Source: Phaseolus vulgaris (Eukaryota > Streptophyta > Magnoliopsida > Fabales > Fabaceae). Taken from it: a DNA stretch of 64,000 bases. A program made the translations under genes and the position numbers. The notes beneath the pieces were generated by a model. The model did not search any database. It saw nothing but the letters and a program-made list of their open reading frames with translations, and was not told where the DNA came from. Position 1 is the first letter of the stretch. Every line of letters begins with the position of its first letter. The stretch lies in contig NC_023754.2 of assembly GCF_000499845.2 (NCBI RefSeq), positions 17,589,359 to 17,653,358 of the forward strand, read 5' to 3'. This document shows positions 1 through 17,000 of the stretch, piece by piece.

Positions 1-549
1 CATTTACCACATGTTGGATTAAAATGGTGAGTGCACTTGCATTCTCATGGTCTTATCAGAGACAATCTTATTCTTCATAGAAAGAAATGCTAGCAACATT
101 GTACTTTTCTTTTGTTTACCCCAAGTCTTCTGCATAATATTAGATCTTGCTCGAGACATAACCTGATTATAACTAGCATGTTTCTCTCATCTGAGACTTG
201 AGAAAACATGACATTCTATCAAAACGTTCTTTATTTTTTAGGGAAAACCATATGAAGCTCACTCAAAAATAAGAGACTAAAACTAAATGAAAAATAGAGC
301 TACAATAGTAGGACCCACATGGATTCGATTGATAATTTTTTTTGTTGATAGTATTTTTCTTCTCATATGTGAAGGTGGATTTTATGCTGAATTATAAGAT
401 CTTGAATCTAAGAACGGTATATACTAATTCAGATCATGCAGCAGTACTCTTCCATTTTAACTACTTCTAAACATGACCAAATGGCATGGCCAACGTGCTG
501 TATCTGCTGTTTCCCAGTATTAGCTGGTCCAAATCGCGTAGACAACGCC
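1..549. other. Intergenic / distal 3' flank of THIC
   Basis: AT-rich sequence downstream of the minus-strand THIC gene. No coding region with recognisable similarity is visible. The only structure is at its upper edge: on the minus strand a pyrimidine-rich tract runs into a CAG at 552-550, shortly after the TPP aptamer. It looks like a splice acceptor for a long 3'-UTR form, so some of this stretch may be distal THIC 3' UTR. A short open frame at 436-633 on the plus strand overlaps the aptamer and is treated as chance. Confidence 0.5.
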
Positions 550-573
550 CTGCAGAAGCATCAAAAAGAAAAA

Positions 574-693
574 ATGCACGCTCCCTGCGCAGGCATCACC
601 CTGATCAGGTTCAAAGGGACTGTCTCAGCCTGATCTGCTAGCTTCCCAGCTTGATAGCGAGAGCTTATACAAATTCAGGCACCCCTGGTGCAT
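574..693 (-). promoter_or_regulatory. TPP riboswitch aptamer in the THIC 3' UTR
   Basis: Read on the minus strand this segment has the plant TPP (thi-box) aptamer parts in order. P1 is ATGCAC (693-688) pairing with GTGCAT (579-574). GGGGTGCC starts P2/P3, and GCCTGA pairs with TCAGGC to form P3. The invariant CTGAGA pyrimidine-sensor loop is at 628-623. The stretch TTTGAACCTGATC follows, then P5 (CAGG/CCTG around GTGATG), P4 (CCTG/CAGG) and the GCGCAGGGAG end. P3 is extended, as in plant THIC aptamers. The element lies downstream of the THIC stop on the same strand. In plants this riboswitch senses thiamin pyrophosphate and controls alternative 3'-end processing and splicing of THIC mRNA: high TPP favours an unstable long 3' UTR. 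The identification is from sequence; the mechanism is known from the family. Confidence 0.96.
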
Positions 694-754
694 CTCGGAG
701 GTTAATAAAAATGGCCAAAAGATAAAGATGGTATTCAACAAGATACTAGAGCAA

Positions 755-760
755 TTTATT
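755..760 (-). terminator. Candidate early poly(A) signal of THIC
   Basis: AATAAA on the minus strand, about 60 bases before the aptamer's P1 and about 110 bases after the proposed 3'-UTR acceptor. Plant THIC genes are known to make a short, stable mRNA that ends before the riboswitch. This hexamer is well placed to direct that form. AATAAA is common by chance in AT-rich DNA, so only the position makes it persuasive. Confidence 0.5.
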
Positions 761-868
761 GCTGATAATTGGATAACAAAACAAAAGTTGACTAAAGATG
801 AAGTTCATAAATGCTGTCTACAAACAACTTATTCTCCTACTCCTACTGCTTGAAATTGCATTCCCACC

Positions 869-6840
<5,972 letters not shown>

Positions 6841-6860
6841 GAATTGTGAGAGAGAGTGTT

Positions 6861-6868
6861 GCATTTAT
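6861..6868 (-). promoter_or_regulatory. Candidate THIC TATA box
   Basis: TATAAATG on the minus strand, 90-100 bases upstream of the proposed 5'-UTR donor and followed by a CT-rich leader. The spacing suits transcription starting near 6835. A TATA-like string is common in AT-rich DNA, so the call rests on position. Confidence 0.55.
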
Positions 6869-6925
6869 ACAGAGTGGAGATGGTTGCATGTAGAGTGAGT
6901 GAGGTGGGACTCGTGATTCCAGCTT

Positions 6926-6934
6926 AGATATTTT
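6926..6934 (-). promoter_or_regulatory. Evening element in the THIC promoter
   Basis: A perfect AAAATATCT on the minus strand, the evening element bound by CCA1/LHY/RVE-type MYB factors, about 60 bp upstream of the candidate TATA box. The Arabidopsis THIC gene is known to be clock controlled through such a promoter element. Conservation of the motif and its proximal position in this distant species supports the assignment. Confidence 0.65.
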
Positions 6935-7039
6935 CCAACCAAATCTCTAAAATCCACTAATAATTGGATGACATGTAAGGAAACAGCATGCGCCCATCTT
7001 CTCTAATTTCACACAATATTTTTATCACATTTATTGTTA

Positions 7040-7465
7040 ATGTATGTGGCATAGATATGACATGCACAATGATACGGATATGGACATAAAGATACGTATA
7101 ATCTTTAAAATGTAAGATATGGAACACGAATTTATATATTATATAATTTTGAATTATATAAATTGAAAATAAATATTTATGTGTAAAAGTATGTTTCAGA
7201 TTCTTTTGAGAACCGGAAGTTATTTTTCATGACTGGTTCAAAAGAGTTTCTTCTTATTTTTATAATTATAATAATAATTTATACAATAAATTTGAGTTTT
7301 TAGAAAGTTATTGTATTTATATCTTTTAAAATTGTGTTAGAACCGTGCTAGAATTTTTAAAAATTTAATAAATATTTTTTTGAATTGAACACTTCATCGA
7401 GTCGACATGAATACGTGTGTCCGACACGGATACGTCATTTAAGAAGAAGTGTCTGAAACTCATAG
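7040..7465. mobile_element. Candidate non-autonomous dispersed element
   Basis: The left part has GATACGGATATGGACA-type sequence. The right part has GTGTCCGACACGG followed by ATACGTCATTTAAGAAG and TGTCTGAAACTCATAG. Paired 'GACACGGATACG' blocks like these typify a family of short dispersed elements in legume genomes. Termini and target duplications are not resolved, so the boundaries are approximate and the class is unassigned. Confidence 0.35.
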
Positions 7466-8481
7466 TTGTTAATTACTACTATAATTTATTGTAGTTTACA
7501 AAATAGTAAGTGGAGTTATTAATTAACTGTAAGATATATTTAATTTACTTCCTTTAAAACTTTGATAATATACATTTTTAACATAGAAGGATAAAAATAG
7601 TTATAATAATATATATAGAGAGAGAAAAAACTAATAACGAATAAATATGCATTGAACCAAGAGAATTGAAAGAGATATAATCATATAATTGATAACTCAT
7701 TTAAACCTACAATAAAAATAATGATCTTAAAATTACATTAAAAATAAAAATTAATTAACTTTCATGATTTAAGTAAAAAAACATTAAATCGTTATTGTAA
7801 ATAAATAGGGAGTGTAAAATAATAAATGGAGTTATTAATATTAATAAAGATGGATGTAATGAAGTGATCCAAAATTCAAAAGGGCGTTTTCAAAAAGACA
7901 TTTTTTAGAAGAGTTTCTTAAATTATTTTTTATAATCTCCCCAATATTTTTTTCATTTTTATAGTGTTATATCAAAACACATTTAATTTTATTTTAATTA
8001 TAAAATAAAATTATATTTTTTTTATAAAAAAGAAAACCAATTAATAAATACGAGATATTTCAATACATCAACCCGTATACAAAAGACGTCCATAAAAAAT
8101 TCATAAAAATTATATATTTTATATTTGTTTACTTAATAATGTTTAAAAAAATTTACTTAGAAATTTTACTTTAAAATTCATATATTTATTCTACAGAATT
8201 TGTTTCTTATACACAAAATTTTCTTAAGCGAAAGAAACTGGATGTATATAAGATAAGATCTCTTCAATATTTGATTTTTGTTTTTTTCAAATTAAACACA
8301 TTAGAATATTAGCTCTAGAAATGCTCTTATGCTTAAAAATATATTCGTAAAATTTAATTAAATAAGTGCGTAAAAAAAATATTTTCAATCAATTTAATTA
8401 ATAATACAGAGTTATTTTAAAAGGTGTATTAAAAAATATGCTATTAATATTTTTTTCTCGATAAGTGCTAGCAATACATTT

Positions 8482-8483
8482 TA

Positions 8484-8571
<88 letters not shown>

Positions 8572-8588
8572 GTTGTTGTTGTTGTTGG
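8482..8588. repeat. (ATT)n microsatellite grading into (GTT)n
   Basis: About 30 uninterrupted ATT/TTA units (8482-8570) are followed by six GTT units (8571-8588). The pattern is a compound trinucleotide microsatellite. The poly-leucine open frame across it is an artefact of the repeat. Confidence 0.97.
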
Positions 8589-10189
8589 TTAAATTATACA
8601 GAAAACTATGTTTGGATTTTTTTAAAGCTATTTTGTTTGAATGTTATTACATAAGAAGTAAGGCTTACTATATTTAACATTTTTTAGTAAGCTAGTGAAT
8701 AATAAAAATTTTGCTCGAAAATATATATTAAAGAGTGTGTTGTTTTGTTAACATTTTTCATTTACTCCTCTATCCCATTTTGTTTATCATTTTGAATTTC
8801 CCTACATGAATTAAGAAATATAATTAAATTTTTTTTTTATAAAATTACAGTCATATATTGACTTATAGTGAATTTGTAAAGTTTTTATAATAATTAACGT
8901 AAAAATCATATCAACAATAATCTTTAATTAGATCTCAAATAATTTTTAACAAAAATGCTATTTTAAAACATCAAATTAAACTTATAATTATTATCAAATG
9001 CTACTTAACTCTTGTCTCATTATATCAATTAATTATTACAATAAAGTACTTTTATGTGATAACTTGATTTAATATAAATTCATAAAAATCATTAATTTAA
9101 ATAAATATTTAAATTTTTTTACCTTTCCCTTTCTGGTAGAAAAAAGTATTATTGATTGAAGGGAATGAATGGGTGAAAAGATGGATATAATTGGAGAATG
9201 ATAGAGTATGGCGCATGGGATCACATGTTCCTCTTTCTCAGTACTTGTTTGTCCAATGCAATGCTTTGTCGCCACTTTACCTCACATGCGAAAATTCAAC
9301 TTTTTCTTTTCTTTTATCTTATCTTCCTTACAAGAACAAATGAACAAAAAACTTGAGTTATTTATGTTGCTTTGGTACAACAGGTTCACTGACAAACCAC
9401 TTTTACTCTTTACCAAATGAGTTAATTATGTTTTTCTTTAATATGCTATAATATAAAATTGATTTTCATCTTAGATCTAAACTTATCAATTAAATGTTTG
9501 TAATATAAAAATAATTGAAATTTATTTTATTATATCTATAACTAATTTAATTTAAAATTCTACTTCATAAACCCACTAAAAAAATAATTACAATGAAGAG
9601 TTTGCAATTAAAACAAATTTTTTGAAAAAAGACTAACAATCTTTAAAAAATTAACAATAATTTCAAATACTCATTCTAATCATAATCATTTCCATAGTAC
9701 TGAACAATCTAAAATTTGAATTAGAAAAAAAATTAATTTTGTATTATAATACAGAAAAAAAAAACATATTTAATATTTAACTCTTACGAAATATATAACA
9801 TAATTATATGCATTTTTTAATACTTGTATAAATGAAAATATTCTTATATTTGATTATGTGACTATAATTTTATTTATTTTTAATAACAACATTATTAACA
9901 ATATATATTATTAATAACAAATAAAACAAATTTTATTTTCACTCATTTCTTTTTAACAAAACAACTCTCTTTTTCACTCGCTTTTTTTATTCTTCCATTC
10001 CTGTGACAGAATACTCTTAACTTATATTTAGATTAGAAATTTTAAAATACATTATCAAGACATAACATTTTACAAATAAAACAACTCAAATTTGACAAAA
10101 TTATAATTCAATATATTTTAATTTTCATAAAATTGTGACTCAATTCAAAGATAATGCAATTTAAAACTAGCACTTAAGCTTTGGATGGA

Positions 10190-11046
10190 ATCAAAAGAGA
10201 ACTGAAACTATCTACTTTTTGTATTCACTCTTTAGAGCAGAGGAAAGGCAGGAGAACGTGACTGACATGAAATGAAATGACACCATAAACATAAACATTT
10301 AGCAGGTACGGAGTGTTGCATTCAGACGGCAACAGATATTTTAGACTTGCTTCAAAATATCAATTATCTTACCATAACAATACAAAATCATCACTATCAT
10401 TCATGCCTGTAAAAATGGACTAGGAACAAAATAATAAATTCGTCTATTATCCAAAGGTCAATGTTTCATATACTCTACCCCTACACTCAAGATGTTACCT
10501 CAATTCGACTGCAGTTGATTATGATTTATGGGGCCAGAGCTGTTTTATTTTTTGGAAGAAAAGAGGCCACCATTTGGAAATGGGTCACTAGCAATTCTGC
10601 CAAGATATTTTTGGAGTAACACATAGCAGAGTTTTTCATATTTCACAGAATCAAACTGTACAGAAGTAATTACATTTGCAGGCAATCACATGTGACCACA
10701 ATAATTGTCAGCGTAAAAACACATTCATCTAACAACATTTATGTAATAAAGGTGGCACCAAGACTTGTGGAACCGGTGAAGAGGCATTGATGCGTAAATT
10801 TTGAAGCTTTCCATTTCCCATAGCTTTGGAGATTTGGTTGAGTGAATTATAACGCAGACAACAGGCTGGCTATTTGTTAAAAACGATGCCAAAATTCACC
10901 TTACAGGAGGAATGTACAAAGTTGTAAAGGTGGAATTCATGCTATTTGAGATATAACTTCACCGGCTTCAGGGAAATGATGTCAATTCATATCCTAAGTT
11001 ACAGTCCACATAACTTGTAGACAGCTCTCAACTATGAGGAACCAGT
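10190..11046 (-). other. 3' UTR / 3' flank of the FtsH gene
   Basis: Downstream of the FtsH TAG (minus strand) the sequence is noticeably less AT-rich than the intergenic DNA beyond it, consistent with transcribed 3' UTR. AATAAA on the minus strand at 10549-10544 is a plausible poly(A) signal. No coding similarity is seen. Confidence 0.45.
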
Positions 11047-14000
11047 CTACGGTGGGAGGAGAGGTTGTTGTTTACCTTTGACAAAGGTGGCAAGCTCTGT
11101 TGGTGCTACCACCATTCTTAACCACTTTTGTAGCTCTTCACCCTCAACTTTCTCCTTTTCTGAAGAATAAGCACCACTAGAACATGAGAACTAAGCTAGA
11201 ATGACGAGTTTCAACATCAGTATCATATACATTCACGAAAGCAAATAATACATCCCAAATTAATTAAAATCCCTTACATGACCAATAAACTCCAGGTGGA
11301 ATGAACTTGTAAGCCTAAATCTAATCTCCACTCCTACTTGATTGGTTACAGAAGTTCTAAATCCAAACCTAACATAATTCTTCGTGCCATTTCACTGATG
11401 GCTTAATGACACAAGTGAAGATACAAGCAACACATGCATGTATATCGTCAGATGAGCCTTCGTTCACATTTCAGGCCAAACAGATAGGGGGCATGTAACA
11501 TTGATATCAAGAGTTGTGTACTTGAACACGTTCAAGTATAATTGATTATATTCTTTATTTAAACAGTGACCCTTAACCCTAAACATGTCAATTAATCATT
11601 TAAGTATGTTTAAAGATATTGCATGTATTAATCACTATTGATTTGTAATGGCCGAACTGCTAAATCACCTAACATTAAGAACAGTAAACATATTACCTTC
11701 CAAATCAGCACCAAGACCCTCCAAAACAGTAGGATTTGCTCGAATAATGGAGAGTGCTACAGCCAGTGCAGATTGCAGTAATGTTTGCACCTCTTTTTGA
11801 ACAAGATCGACAAGATGTCCCTGTTGAATTCAAACTAAAATCAGCATAAGCAAAAAATTGAATAAGAAAAAGTCACAGAACTGCACGACCTGATCCCTTC
11901 CCCAAGGAACTGCTCCCCCAAACTCATCAACTCCACCACTACAAAGAGTGGCTATTGACACAGGGCCTATGGTCTGATTAAGACCATATTCAGCTATAGC
12001 CTTGTACGCCATGTCAGTTGCTCGTCGTATGTCATCAAGTGCTCCTGTTGATACTCGACCAGAAAAAACAACTTCTTCAGCAGCACGTCCTCCAAGAAGG
12101 GTCACCAGGCGACCATGCAACTCATCAACAAATAGCAAGTATCTATCCTCAGTTGTTGGAGGAATATAAGTAAAGCCCAAAGCCCCTCCTGACCTTGGCA
12201 ATATACTTAGTTTCTGATGACATACAAGATATTACGGCGTTGAATATCCTTAAAAAGTATTTAATGATGATTAATGAAGAGCAACATATAGATTTCCAAG
12301 ATATAACTTACATATACACAAGTAGGCTGCAAATTTTAAGAGTAACTTCTACAACTGTGATTGTTTGTTTACAGATAATATGACGATCCATAAAAAAAAA
12401 TGAAGCACAACCCAAACTTAATGGAGCACGGTAAATACAACACTTTGCTTGCAGAAGCCTCCTATCTAAGATTTTCACAATTTCACCTCACTTCTATTTA
12501 TCAGATATCTCCAGAACTTTATACATTATTATTCACCATAACAGCTAGAATTTCCAAATATCATCCCCAATGCAAAAATGCTTGAATATTAACCCAATCA
12601 CCTCATCTCTCATCCCCAACCCAATAAAGATAAGCAAAAACAAGTTAGTGACATTTTTTAGTTACCAGTAACATAGCATCTTCAACCATTTACCTCGACA
12701 CGTGGCTGTCCAGGAAGAAGCTTTGCAACTGCAGTACCTACTACAGCATGACCAGCCTCATGTCGTGCAACTACAGCCTTCTCACTTCCTCTCAACTTGG
12801 CAGTCTTCTTCTCTATGCCCTGAAACAAATAATTCAGTTCATATTTAACACAACCAATTGCAGAACTGAATTTTTTAATTTCATGTTAATTTGACAGCAA
12901 GAAAAATCAGACCAAACTACATATGGTAACAGTCAAGTATTAAAAAATTAGATACATAAACATCCAAGAACATTAAAAGAACCAAAGGTCATCAAAACAG
13001 TCTATGTCGGCTGTTACTCGAATCCAAGCTAGACTACTTTTATCCATAACATACAACTGTCAGTAGGGCAGTAAAGACCAACTAATTAGAGTGAATTATA
13101 GGCCATCGTGAGAACATTTGACTTACAGCTATAGATCTTTCTACAGCTTGGATGAAATCAAGTTTTTCCACCACAATTTTATTTTGTCTTCCAGCCAGTA
13201 AAGCAGCCTCATTTACAAGGTTTGCAAGATCTGCTCTGTAACAATGTAACAAGGTATTCAAAATCATGAATTTTACCTTTAGGGAAGGGATAAAAATTGT
13301 AAATAGAATCACAAGATTTACCAAAATTAATATACATTCGCTCATATTCATATAAATTCATATATATGCAAGTCAGTCTATTTATAACCCATATTCCATA
13401 AATGTGATGCATCATATTCACAAGTCATAGCCCATAAAGTAGTAAAAGCTTAACAACTCCAAAACACAAGTACACAACATGTCAAGTTATAACTAACAAG
13501 GCATAAAATTTGAACACCTCAAGCAAATAGTAATATTCTAATCCTAGAGTCTAGATGTCTAATCTAACAAATGTGCCGCATTATAATCACAATGATCCAA
13601 CATTTGATCCTCATCTTCAGCTCCGCCAACTGGGAACAAGGAAACGAAAAGAAGGTGGGTGTGGGGAACAAGAAGAGAGCAAGAGGGTACATTCAAACAG
13701 AAACAGCAAAAGCATAAAAACCCAATTTCAACAGAGAAACAAAGAAATGCAAGTTCAAGCAAAAAATAGAACAGAGACAAAATGATGGGCGGAAGCTGCA
13801 GTTCAGTTTTCATTGTTGCAGATGCCTAGTGAAGAAGGGGTAGTTCAATGTTAGAGTTCCCCAATGGAACAAAATGAAAGCAGCTTCAAACAGTGTTGAA
13901 CCAAATTGGGGGTCACTAACTTTTAAAGCGGGTAAAAAATATCATGTAAAAACATTTCATAGCATACCAGTTCAATTAAAAAAATCACATGCTTTTAGTG

Positions 14001-17000
14001 ATTTGACGAATTGAATCCCCATTTCATTGGTTGTTTGAATCTTTCAGAGGGATTAAAATATGATGTTTTTAATAGCATTGTAAAAAGTACAACAATAGTT
14101 TTATCCCACTGGGTGGAAGGTAATGATGAACAAGTTTCCAACTGAAATTCCAATCTATATTTTCAAAAAAGGGAGAGTAGGTGAGCGTGAGCAGCATACT
14201 TACCCAGTAAAACCAGTGGTCATACAAGCAATGTCACCAAGGTCAACATCCTTGGCTAAAGGAAGTTCCTTCTTGGAAACGTGAACTTTTAGGATGGCTT
14301 CTCTTCCAATCCTATCAGGTGTTTCTACCTAATAATTATGGGAAGTTTATTAAAGATATACATAATGTTGATAATTGTCAATTAATATCAATGTTTAAAC
14401 CATAGGACGTCATGTATTAAAAATTAAAAATAGAATACAGACCATAACTACACGATCAAATCTTCCTGGCCGGCGAAGTGCAGGGTCCAAGACATCTGAC
14501 CTATTAGTAGCTCCAAGAACAATCACTGCAGAATTGCTGTCAAAACCGTCCATCTCCTGCCAAGCAACTTTAACAAATTAGTTTTATTAGGGTAGTTTTA
14601 CTTATTTATTTCTTTACATTCACAAGAAAAAAAATGTCATAAGAATGCTGACAGTGAGCAACTGATTCAAGGTTTGCTCTCGTTCATCATTGCTGACCAT
14701 GCGAAATTTTCCATCACGACTTTTAGCTACAGCATCTATCTGCATACCAAAAGAAATGTTGATCTGATTAATATAGTAGGTGTGTTTAGGATAACCGTAA
14801 AAATGAAATTATTTGAATACTCAATTATTACAATTAGAATCGTGGTAAGTCTGCCAAAAAGTTATTTCAAGACGTGTAATTTCATTTGGACAAAACAAAA
14901 AATATGTACAAAGCTTGAAAAGGAAAATAAACTGTTGAGAAATAATCACAAGTTACAAACATATTCATAAAATTAGTTTATTTTTTCAGAAAAAAAATAA
15001 ATCTTTTACAAATTCCAGCTACTATCTCATACATGCAGCTGAAATTGCAAACAACTTTTCTATCCCAAAAACAGTTGAAATCTTTAATTAATCTTTCCCA
15101 AACCACAAAAGAAGAATACACACACACATATATATACCTCATCAATAAAGATTATGGCCGGAGCTTCCCTTTTTGCCCTTGCAAATAGATCTCTAACACG
15201 AGAGGCACCCATACCAACATACAATTCCACGAACTCACTAGCAGAACAACTTATAAATGGCACATCAGCTTCCCCAGCCACAGCCTTTGCTAGTAAAGTC
15301 TTACCTGTGCCAGGAAGACCCACCTGTAAGATAACCAATAGATATTCACTGCCTAGATGACAATCTAAAGCAATATTAAAAATCTTCACACATGAACAGA
15401 AGTTAAAACATTTAAAAAATTTATGCCCAAGACTATCTATGCCATGCACAACACGATAGTGGTCCTCTATATTGCAAGTTAATCATCACTTAAATATGAG
15501 AAAATATGTTAGAAGGTACCGGATTAGGATTTGAAAGGATTTTAAAAGATTTTTTGGATAAACAATTCTTATGGTATTTAATTTTGGACTTTTAAACAAT
15601 ACAAAGAAGTCTTGTGTTATTCAGTCACAACTATCAGAATTTTTTAGGAGGACAACAAAATTCCATAATATTCAATAAAAAATACTTGCAACTTATAAAA
15701 GTCTTCTAGTATTCAAAAATTACAACTTTCAATAGAATACATTTTACTATGGATTTTTTGTGATTTTTAATACGAGACTTACATAGACACTTATTCTTTC
15801 TATTCCAACTAGTTGTCAGAGTTTTCTTTCTCCCATCACACATATCTTTTCTCTTTTCATTGAAGATGTGTCATGGTCGTGTTGACAGATTTTCAGTTAA
15901 ACCAGTTGACAAATTTTCAACTTCCGCATTAATAGATAATGAAATTGAGCCTATTATTGATATCCAGGAGCAAAGTGAGAAAATGTTAATGTGTAGAAGG
16001 CTAGTACAGCTTATATATGTAGGACAAATGTAGTTTAGACGAACATAAAGCTAGAATCTATTAGCTATTAAAAAATTGTGTTGGTTTCACTTTTCCTTGT
16101 CAATCCTATCAATTCTTCACTATTTTTTCATTGACTCTGGTAATATTGAATGTTTTCTAAAAATCCATGGAGTCTTTTCAAATCATTTAAAATTTTAAAT
16201 TCTTACAATATAAATCAAATAAAATCTAAACTAAAAAATCTTGGTCATAAAGGTCTTAATCTTTTAAGTCTTAACATTACTACGTAGTCTTTTAAAATCC
16301 AGAAGACATTTTTATGCTAAAATAGTCTTTTAAAATCTCAAGACACTGCCTTAGTGTCAGGAAGTAGACAATCCTGCTGGATTTTTAACCCAGGAATTTC
16401 TCCCAAATAAAATTAGACATACGTGACCCATTCTCAAATAATTATTCACAACTATAGAGTTGGCTAATACAACATATGGTTCCATCCTGGTATATGAGTA
16501 TAATTTTTCAGATATTCTAACTATAACTTACCAAGAGAACACCACGAGGTGGGCGAGCACCAAGCCTTACATATCTGTCTGGATTTCGAAGAAATTCCTG
16601 GCCAGTGAACATCAGCATAGTCAAAATTAAAACCATGTACCACCAGAAAAACGGAAAAATAGAATATAAGATTAAGCTGAACAATAAAAGCCTTTAATCC
16701 AACAGACTGTAAGTGGTGAAAAATGATAAAAGATTCCAGCTTACCACAATCTCTTCTAACTCCTCTTTAGCTTCATCAACACCAGCAATATCAGCAAAAG
16801 TTACTATTTCTCCTTGTTCAGATGACTTCTTACCAGTAGAAGTGCCAGATTTGCGGTTCCGAATCTGACCGGCTGTATGCTGTGCAGCATAAAATTATTA
16901 AGAAAAAAATATCATTTTAAAGTTATAGGAAGCCTAGGTTGTATGAGAAGGTCCAAGGAATTAAGAAGGGACAGAATGCAAACTCACACCTGAGAAAAGC

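Larger units (their letters stand above)
6950..10180. other. AT-rich intergenic region between the THIC promoter and the FtsH 3' end
   Basis: No credible coding region. It contains a dispersed-repeat candidate (7040-7465), a long ATT microsatellite (8482-8588) and otherwise A/T-rich sequence. The segment around 9190-9420 is slightly less AT-rich and opens short frames on both strands, but I recognise nothing in it. Confidence 0.6.

Noticed and set aside
436..633. 65-codon plus-strand frame
   Set aside because: It overlaps the TPP aptamer on the opposite strand; its composition reflects the RNA structure and not a protein.
8465..8677. Poly-leucine open reading frame
   Set aside because: It is the translation of the ATT microsatellite and has no other coding support.
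13555..13813. Overlapping frames on both strands in FtsH intron 8
   Set aside because: Low complexity, no family similarity, and wholly inside an intron defined by good flanking exons.
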